NCBI GenBank assembly: GCA_030512295.1
Contig: JAULSR010000001.1
Coordinates: 372,001 to 436,000, forward strand
Source: Bombardia bombarda
Taxonomy: Eukaryota; Ascomycota; Sordariomycetes; Sordariales; Lasiosphaeriaceae
Length of the DNA stretch: 64,000 bases
Direction: 5' to 3'
The position numbers and the translations under genes were made by a program. Below, one piece after another: positions 57,030 through 64,000 of this stretch (positions are counted from its first letter, which is position 1; each line of letters starts with the position of its first letter). Below the pieces are notes generated by a model that was not told the origin of the DNA, ran no database searches, and was given only the letters and a program-made list of their open reading frames with translations.

Positions 57030-58081
57030 GATGGGCAGGTGTGTGGTGGGGTGTTGTCGCGGCTGTCGAGAATCGGGGATCGATCGATGTTTGCGGGACG
57101 GGGCGCTGGTCTCCAGCAAGATTAACGTAGATGAACGCTATGCGGGCAAAAGCAAAGAAATCGCCAGAAAGAAATGAGTTTTATTGTAAAGACAGGCCTG
57201 CTAGGAACAGCAAGAATCTGGCCTCAACTGCTAGGACCTTGGTGGATAGACCGTCTCTTCACGGGGGGGCAATGGGCATGTTGAACCAGACCCTCTTTTT
57301 GCGGCTATCTGTTCACATAAAAAGGACAAGTTGTAAAATAGACAGCACCCCTGGCCGCTGATGCAACCGCCAAGGCCTGAGACGCGCTAGTGTTGGGAGC
57401 TTTGATCAATTAGATGTCGTTGGGCCTGGGACACCCGGTACTGGATCCATGTAAGGTAACCCTAACCCCAGAACATGGTTCAACGACATCAGTCGGTCCC
57501 CCCCGACTCGTAGAGTCTTTCTCCATCTCTTCTCCAGAAGACAAGATTCCTCCACAACATTATGCTTGATACCTACTGATCAATTAAAAGTCAGTCCTGG
57601 AATGATGCGGCAGACGGCTTGGTCATTTGCAAGTGCAAGCACCAGCACAACTTTAACCGGCTGAGACAAAGTTTGTGAGATGCAGTTGGACAAGACATGG
57701 CCAAATGTTGGCAAAACGGGCCTGTTCGCGCAGCACTATGGCTTAACGATCTTATGTGGACACTTACATCTATCACGACACTTGAAATCCCTGACGAGAT
57801 ATCATCTTGTATAGCTGCGACTGAGAGTTGGAGGTCACCCGTTGACGTGTATTGGGTCGAAGGCCACAGTTACAGAACCCACGAAGTCACTCTCCAGGGC
57901 TGAACATAGTTGCAGCTTATCGTGCACGCGGTTGTTTCTGACTGACTGCATGTGAGTATAGAGAATCTTTGATCATGGGCGCTGTGGCTGGCACACCCAT
58001 CCCCCATCATTTTAATCCTTACTCTGTTTTAATATCAGTCTACCTTTTCTTCTGTTATACCAGAATCACACACCAATCCTC
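57030..58081. other. 1.05 kb intergenic region
   Basis: Holds the LHS1-like promoter on the left and the 3' flank of the MFS gene on the right. I looked for an unfolded-protein-response element and did not find a convincing CCAAT-N9-CCACG. No gene seen. Confidence 0.5.
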
Positions 58082-60409
58082 TCACTTTTCCGCTTCCTGT
58101 CCCGATGCACCACCCCTCTCCTGCACTATATCACCCCCCCCCCCAACATCATCCCCCGACGCAACCCCCTGCTCTGCTTTTCGGGCCCGCTCATCCGCAA
58201 TCTGCTTAATGTTGACCCATTCCATGAATGGAGCAACACACGTCGCGAAGCAGATGCCCGCCAGCCCGAGGATTATGGTGCGGCGGACAGCTTGGCCGTA
58301 TGCCAGGCGCAGCGCCAGCAGGATCTCGGCTGACGAGCCGGCGAGCATGACCAGGCCTGTCGCGCCGGCGCCGATGACATTGGTGGCATCCAGGGCTGAC
58401 GTGTACTCTGGCACGAATTCGTAAAGGCCGTGTAGGAGGAGGTTTTGGGCTATGGCGGTGCCGAGGGCGCTGTGTTGTTATCATGGTTAGTTTTGCTATG
58501 ATGGTGGTTTATACAATTTTAATTGAGGCGAGTTATGGCTAACGTACCCAGCGAGATGGAAAGAGAAGACGGCGATGGCTGTTTTTTTTTTTATGAGTCA
58601 GCATTTGGCTGATAGGGGTGTGGTTGCCGCGTCTCATGGGCCTGCATCACCTACCATTGCCTGTCGCTACATCCACTGGGCTGCAAGGAAAAGAAAGTCA
58701 GTCAGTCAATCCCGGTCTTTGATCTCGTGTGTATTTGAGGGTCCCATACTCAAGAACCGCCTGCAGAGCCGTGTACGGCAGCTGCATTGCCATGCCGAGG
58801 CCAAGCCCCGTGATGACTAAGAACGCAGCCCAGTTCGCTGTGGGAGTGAACAGGTCGACGGTGGTCAGCAGTCCAGCCCCAACAGAGCATATGACTCCAC
58901 CGACGATCATATAGGGCACCTTGATGGGGAGAAGAGAAGGCTTATTAGCTATTCCGGCCGGCTGCGAAGCCAAGTATACCAGAACTCACATAAATGCCAA
59001 AGACGGTCACAAGTCCACCGACGACAATGGTGGATAGAATCTGTGAGCCAACCAGGGCAATATAGCGGACGCCGCTTTGGGTAGTTGAGACCCCCTGTAC
59101 CGACTGGAAGAGGATGGGGAGAAAGTAGCCATACTATTCGTGGTGAGTACCCCTTTTATTAGCACGCTGAAGATTCCAAATGCCCAAGCCCTCTGCTGCC
59201 TTTTTGGTCTTGGAGACTTACCGTGACAGAGATGATGCCATATCCCGTCTGGGCAAGGGCGCCCACGTAGATGGATCGCTTCCTCAGCACGCGAAGCGGT
59301 ATCAAGGCGCGGTCGCCGCGGCGCACAAGCCAGTAGCAGAAGATTATGGTCAGCAAGCCAAAGCCGATGAACAGGCCGATGATCCTGGAGTCTTGCCACG
59401 CGTATGTCTGACCGCCCCATGTCAGGGCCAACAACAGACAGGTGACGAGGGATAGAAAGACAGCCAGCCCCGGAAAGTCCATGTGCTCCAGTTTCTGGTT
59501 AAGGGGCAGGCGTGCGTTGACAGTGTTGGACGAGCCTGTTTGGGGTACGAAGAAGAAGATGACGATGGCGACGACGACGCCAGAGGGGACGTTGCTGAAA
59601 TTTATGTTAGGGAGAAAACCGACGGTTGAGAATAAAGAGTTCAAAACTTACATCCAGAAGCACCACCCTACCGAAGAGAATGGCACATATCAGCATCATG
59701 CTCCAAAATGAGGCAAAATGGAAAACTCACGCCAGCTCGCATACTCGGTCAGCGCGCCGCCAATGACGGGCCCGATACATACGCTGATGATGAGGGAGCT
59801 GATGACGATGCTCTGGAATATGGGCACTTTGTCGACATTGACGATGTAGCCGATGATGGCGAGGGCGCCCTGCAGCAGACCAGCGGCCCCGAGACCGAGA
59901 AAAGCGCGACCGAAGATGAGGACGGCGGACCCAGGAGCGACGGCGCAGACGGTGGATCCCACTGCCATGTCATGTCAGCAACTCTTATCACGATTTAAAT
60001 CTTCTGTCTACGTATTAGAATGAGCATTGAAGTTACCCTCGAACAAGATGAGCGAAACCAAGTACACAAACTTGGCGTTGAAGAACTTGTACAGGTTACC
60101 GAATAGTGGCTGGAACGCGGTCAGAGTCAGGAGGTAGGCGGCGCCGTACCAGGCAACGTCGGGCAGAGATCTGAACTCGGTCGTGATGTGCGGGATGGCG
60201 ACGCCGATGATGTTGACGTCGAGGCCGAAGAGAAAGATGCCTAAGCACAGGCTGGTCATAACCATGGATAGTCGCCATGTAGCTAGATGCTGACTGGTGG
60301 TGGTGGTGGCAATGGTGGTGGCAGTGGTGATGCCTTCACCGTCGTCGCTGCCGCGGCTAGCCACTATTGCCTCCATGGCCGCTGGCTTCGACGTTTCTGG
60401 ATCCATCAT
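58082..60409 (-). CDS. MFS transporter, 14-helix drug:H+ antiporter (DHA2) type
   Basis: Nine exons on the minus strand: 60409..60037, 59961..59731, 59667..59652, 59594..59222, 59133..58990, 58919..58750, 58680..58655, 58578..58548 and 58469..58082, giving 583 aa. After a polar N-terminus, the first helix begins RLSMVMTSLCLGIFLFGLDVNIIGVAIP. The conserved DHA2 features are all readable: DVAWYGAAYLLTLTAFQPLFGNLYKFF, GRAFLGLGAAGLLQGAL, VCIGPVIGGALTEYASWRWCFWINVPSG (motif C with the W-R-W-C-F-W-I-N segment), and VATGNAIAVFSFHLAGALGTAIAQN. The WRWCFWIN segment needs the 16-nt exon 3, and VATGNAIAVF joins the 26- and 31-nt exons. Substrate unknown; relatives export toxins or drugs. It reads toward lower coordinates, as does the P450 upstream of it. 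Confidence 0.92.
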
Positions 60410-61190
60410 GAGCTTATTGGACTCGGTGTTGCGGCGGCAACTTTTGGCTGGGAGAGGCAACTAAGGCGTGCCGGAGGCTGAAAGAAACTTGATGCACAAA
60501 CGCGTTCCTTCTCGAAGTTAGGTTGGCTGGAGGAGGCCAGACAGGGCAAGCCACTTGGGCGAGCGAAACCGAGATGATCGAGACGGGACATGTCATGCCT
60601 GCGGAGTGCTGGGTACCTACCTACCTACCTGCCCACCTGCCTGGCCAGCAGCCCGTTGGTTGCCTTCTTTGCGGTGCATCGTGTGTGACCACCTTTTTAG
60701 TGGAATAAGATACGAAGGGATGTAATCCGTTCTTTGTCTTGTATACATAGGTACAAGGGTACTTGTCTGAGTGTGTGGTGGTTAAGGCATGGAGGCGGGT
60801 CTGAGAATGGTCGGGCAGTGGTGTGGGGTGCTCACTGGGGGCGGGCCGTTGGGGGCGGCGATGATCGATCAACAGGGGTACCTTAGGTATGGATATTACC
60901 TAAGGTACCTAGGTACTCGGGCCGTGTTGCGGGTTTATGGTTAAAGGCCTGTCAAAGCTGTCAAGCGTGTGAAAGGGCTGTACCTTATCCCGTATGTACT
61001 GTACAGTACTGTAGGTAGGTAAGTACATGTACCCACCATTTTACGGCTTACAGCGGTTACTTGAACGCATCCATGGAAACCTGGAGGTTTTATGGGCACT
61101 AACGGAACCTAATCCATTCCATCCTCTCCCATCGTACATGTACCTCAACACTGAACTGGCCCACTAGTTCCAGCCTACTGGTTCCAGCCC
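60410..61190. promoter_or_regulatory. Region between P450 and MFS genes, with palindromes
   Basis: 781 bp holding the P450 3' flank and the MFS promoter. It contains a 13-bp inverted repeat (60877..60909), a 14-bp palindrome GTACTGTACAGTAC (60996..61009) and ACCT-rich tandem sequence at about 60612..60635. No gene seen. Confidence 0.55.
60877..60909. repeat. Perfect inverted repeat GGTACCTTAGGTA / TACCTAAGGTACC
   Basis: 13-bp arms with a 7-nt spacer. It lies 468 bp upstream of the MFS start codon and overlaps a TACCTAGGTA palindrome at 60906..60915. Confidence 0.85.
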
Positions 61191-63152
61191 TCAAAGTCGG
61201 TCGGCAATATCGACAATCACGTCTTGGCCCTGAATTGGCCCGTTCAGCCCGAAGCTGGGCGTCATCGAGTTGAGCTGTGGCATGCGCTGCTTCACCTTAG
61301 CGGCCCCTCTGGCGAGACTGATGTCGAAGCGGCGCAGCAGGATGGCCGTGAAGCCAAAGACCTCGTGTTTGGCGAGGGTGCGACCGGGGCAGTAGGTTGC
61401 CCCGCCACCAAAGGGCCGGAACGACGAGCTTCGATCCTTGGTGTTTGCGCCCCCCCCAGCCCCAGGCCCGATGAAGCGCTCCGGATTGAAGCGCCCGACG
61501 TCGTCGCCCCAGACCGCCTCGTTGGTGTGCAGCTGCCGGAAGGGGATGACGAGCATGCCGCCCTGCGGTATGGTCTTGCCCCCGCTGAGCGTGGTTTTCT
61601 CGGTCGCAACCCTTACCGCCGCCGCCGTGTTGTTGAGGCGCAGCACTTCGTTGAAGATGGAATTGAGGTTGGGACTGTTGGCGCAGAGATACTTGATGTC
61701 GAGCTGCGGCTCGCCGCTGGCGTCGTCCGGGTTGACCCGCCATGCCGCCTCCGTCTCCTTCTTGACGAGGTCAAGAAGAGACTCGTCGTGGAAGAGATGT
61801 GCGAGCACCCAGAAGCAGCTGTTGTGCTCGTTGGACACGGCTCTGCTTCTTATCAGCTTTTCTGGCCTCCTGGCAGAGACTATGAAGAGGAAAAGATGAC
61901 TTACGCCCAGAAAATCATCAGCACCATGGCCGCCCGGCTCTCCATGTCCATGCCGACAATTTCCATCCCCCTGAGAACGTTGGTGATAGCCCACGACGCG
62001 CCCATGCGCCTCTCCTCAGGCAAATTCACAAAGCGCCGCGTGATGGCCATGAGCTTGGCGTGCGGTGCCTTGACGGGTTGGGCTCCCCAGAAGCTGGGAC
62101 ATTGGAACACCTTCATCCACACGTGCTCGTTGAACTCGAGCATGTGTTCAACCACGTGGTCGTCTATGTCAAACAGGTGGCTGCCAAACATGGCTTGACA
62201 TGTTGCCTGCACGCTGAAGAATGACACCAACTTGTACAGACTGGCCTGGCGCCTCCCCCTTGGCCACCATCACAGCTTCCGCAGCCAACGCAGCCGCCGC
62301 AACCAGCATACCACATGCAGCCGTCGCCATCCGTCGTGCAAAAGTCCAAATCACCAGTCCCGCCAAGGGAGCTTTTGACGGACCCCAGGAAGGCGTCGGC
62401 CCAAACATCCATACGGTCACCAGGGAGCAGCTGCTGCGTGCAGATGTCCTCGACCGCGTGGATAAGACTCTTCTGCTTGGGGTTGACGGGGTTGTCTGTG
62501 ATATAGCACCAGTCGCCCGGCTTAGGGACATGCCACGCCCGCTTAAGCGCCGGCTTGGAGATGCCGAAGCTTGTCAGCAGGTTGGTGAGATGCTCATCGA
62601 AGCCAAATGCAATTATGTTGTCGAAGATAATGGATACATCGCGCGGGTCCGAGCAGATGTAGAGCTTCTTGCCCAACAGCTGGATAGAGAAAGGCTCGCG
62701 CTTGCGGCCCGTGAAGTTACTTTAACCCACCAGACTTCATGTCAGTTTGTGGCAAGATATCGAATGGCGCTTGAGGGAAAGGGGAGTTCATGCTTACAAG
62801 CCATCCTCGACGAGCTGGACATAGTTTTGGAAGAAGCTAACTGTATGACCTATGAAACAGGTCTTGTTAGACTCAGGGCATAGCCGGGAAGAGAAGCATA
62901 CAAAGCTGTGAGAGTGCCAAGTACCGAGAACTGCGCAAGCTAAGTTAGCCAGTTTTCTTGCGTCACATTTACAGCAACTCAGGGGTCGGATTCTTTCGTA
63001 CAAGGTATCCAGTATGGTAAATCTCTTGGCTCATCTGGCCTTAGCCAGGGCTTCACCGTGAACATCCAGACGCGCCATCCCACAATAGCGCATCCCACGA
63101 GAAGTACATCGGTTGCCCAACGTGGGAGGACGTCGATAAGATCACCCAACAT
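61191..63152 (-). CDS. Cytochrome P450 monooxygenase (CYP7/8-like type)
   Basis: Six exons on the minus strand: 63152..63002, 62930..62925, 62849..62798, 62719..62312, 62258..61905 and 61842..61191, giving 540 aa. One N-terminal membrane helix (about 12-31) is followed by the hinge RPDEPRDLPYWIPFLGHTVSFF, which is complete only if the 6-nt exon 2 is used. The I-helix reads AAVSNEHNSCFWVLAHL; the ExxR motif is in NEVLRL; the heme loop is FRPFGGGATYCPGR with Cys475. The C-terminal half (RLNNTAAAVR, PFRQLHTNEAVWGDDVGRFNPERF) resembles fungal P450s annotated as sterol 7-alpha-hydroxylase-like; the substrate is unknown. The exon 4/5 join (GCMW-GRRQASLY) is the least certain: it fits the phase but has no clear branch site. 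The MFS gene follows in the same direction. Confidence 0.88.
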
Positions 63153-64000
63153 GATGCTCGCAGTACAGAATCTGAGACGAAGAGTTTGACGTTGGCGATT
63201 CACATATAAATGCAGCGATGGGATAGGTCTTACAAGCTATCTATCACATGCAGAAGGAGCCTAACCTTTTGTATGCGGGCCTTACTACCATACCCTAAGG
63301 CAGATTCAGTTGCAACAACTAATATGCGCCTGTTACTAGTGCATTGCATGCAAAACCCTTTTTGAGGTCCCCGTGCGGCTGATATCGGTAAAGCACCCAT
63401 GAATTCGGCCCCCTCTCGTCACAATACGGTTGAATGGAGTCATGTATCTCGTGAACCACGTACGCAGCCATGAATGGAAGCTTCTCGTCTTTCTTATCAG
63501 ACCCCTTCGAACGTAGCTGATGGTTTCACGGGTATTCTTGAAATAGATACACGTTGTTGAGCGGCGCGCGTTTCGCCCGGCATGGGCCGGTCTTGGAATC
63601 CGCTTCCCCCTTCTCTATCCCCTAGAGCTCAGTGGTGGAAGAAGGGTGAAACTCGGCACTAGGGAGAGAGAGGGGAGGGGGGTGTATATCTAGCGTCCGC
63701 TACAGCCTTGTAAGATCCTCGCGGTCTTGGGTACAACTCTAGTCTACTTACATGTCCTGATGAGTGGCGCAGTATCCTGAGATGGTGTGTCGGTTCTCGT
63801 GAGTTATCATGCAAGACACTTTGGTGCCGCAAGGCTGCTGTGGGCTCTATTCCTAACATGGACATGGTAACGCTGAAAGTGTTAGCACTGTTGATGGCTT
63901 ACATCATAGGATTACAAGTCCAGCTTCGCGCAGTGATGCGGGCTCTTACGGCGCATGTTTGCTTAGACTGGTCGCTCGAGTCTTTCGCGCGAAGTTGTCG
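63153..64000. other. Right-edge intergenic region
   Basis: Promoter side of the P450 gene. Short open frames only; no domain or RNA gene seen up to the window end. Confidence 0.5.

Noticed and set aside
62902..62930. Reading P450 exon 2 as 29 nt followed by a 39-nt intron
   Set aside because: The intron would be too short with its branch site against the acceptor, and the protein would lose the conserved LGHT hinge.
1..64000. Search for 5S rRNA, transposons, CRISPR-like arrays and viral remnants
   Set aside because: None seen; the repeats found are simple tandem or short inverted repeats.

Overview
The window is nuclear DNA from a filamentous ascomycete (Pezizomycotina, most likely Sordariomycetes). 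The evidence is: many short introns (about 55-90 nt) with GTRNGT donors and CTAAC/CTGAC branch sites 10-25 nt before CAG/TAG; an alpha-tubulin, leucyl-tRNA synthetase, Ede1 and frataxin of fungal type; and intergenic DNA with CT-rich leaders. I joined exons by hand. For every multi-exon model given, except one broken gene, the exon lengths sum to a whole number of codons.

Layout. 0-5 kb: an Mhf2/CENP-X histone-fold protein, a 2.9 kb gap, and a GPI-anchored cupredoxin. 5-15 kb: a membrane-anchored cytochrome b5/MAPR protein (-), two coiled-coil proteins of unknown role (+), and a BTB/POZ protein (-). 16-26 kb: alpha-tubulin, the endocytic scaffold Ede1 and the diphthamide zinc protein Dph3, all +. 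26-38 kb: a Ser/Thr-rich cell-surface protein built from duplicated exons (-), cytosolic leucyl-tRNA synthetase (-), a small one-pass membrane protein (+), AP-3 sigma (-), frataxin (+) and a tetraspanin-like protein (-). 38-39 kb: an intact tRNA-Gly(GCC) and a decayed tRNA-Trp. 39-46 kb: a large bromodomain protein of BRD8/Bdc1 type (-) and a small coiled-coil protein (+). 48-52 kb: two pepsin-like genes tail to tail, one intact and one that has lost both catalytic aspartates and carries a frameshift. 53-57 kb: the ER Hsp70-like chaperone Lhs1 (-). 58-63 kb: an MFS transporter of the 14-helix drug:H+ antiporter type and a cytochrome P450, both -.

Most genes are single-copy housekeeping genes with no shared pathway; there are no operons. 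Two close head-to-head pairs (LeuRS with the small membrane protein, AP-3 sigma with frataxin) may share promoters. The P450/MFS end and the secreted-protease region look more accessory.

The most unusual features are: (1) a surface protein whose repeat unit is a duplicated exon plus intron ends, with every internal exon 3n long and phase 1-1; (2) a 6-nt microexon in the P450 and 16-, 26- and 31-nt exons in the MFS gene; (3) a doubly inactivated aspartic protease beside its intact relative, with the intron conserved at the same split codon; (4) a tRNA-Trp with an intact 5' half and a degenerate 3' half. I see no transposon, CRISPR array, rRNA gene or virus-derived sequence.
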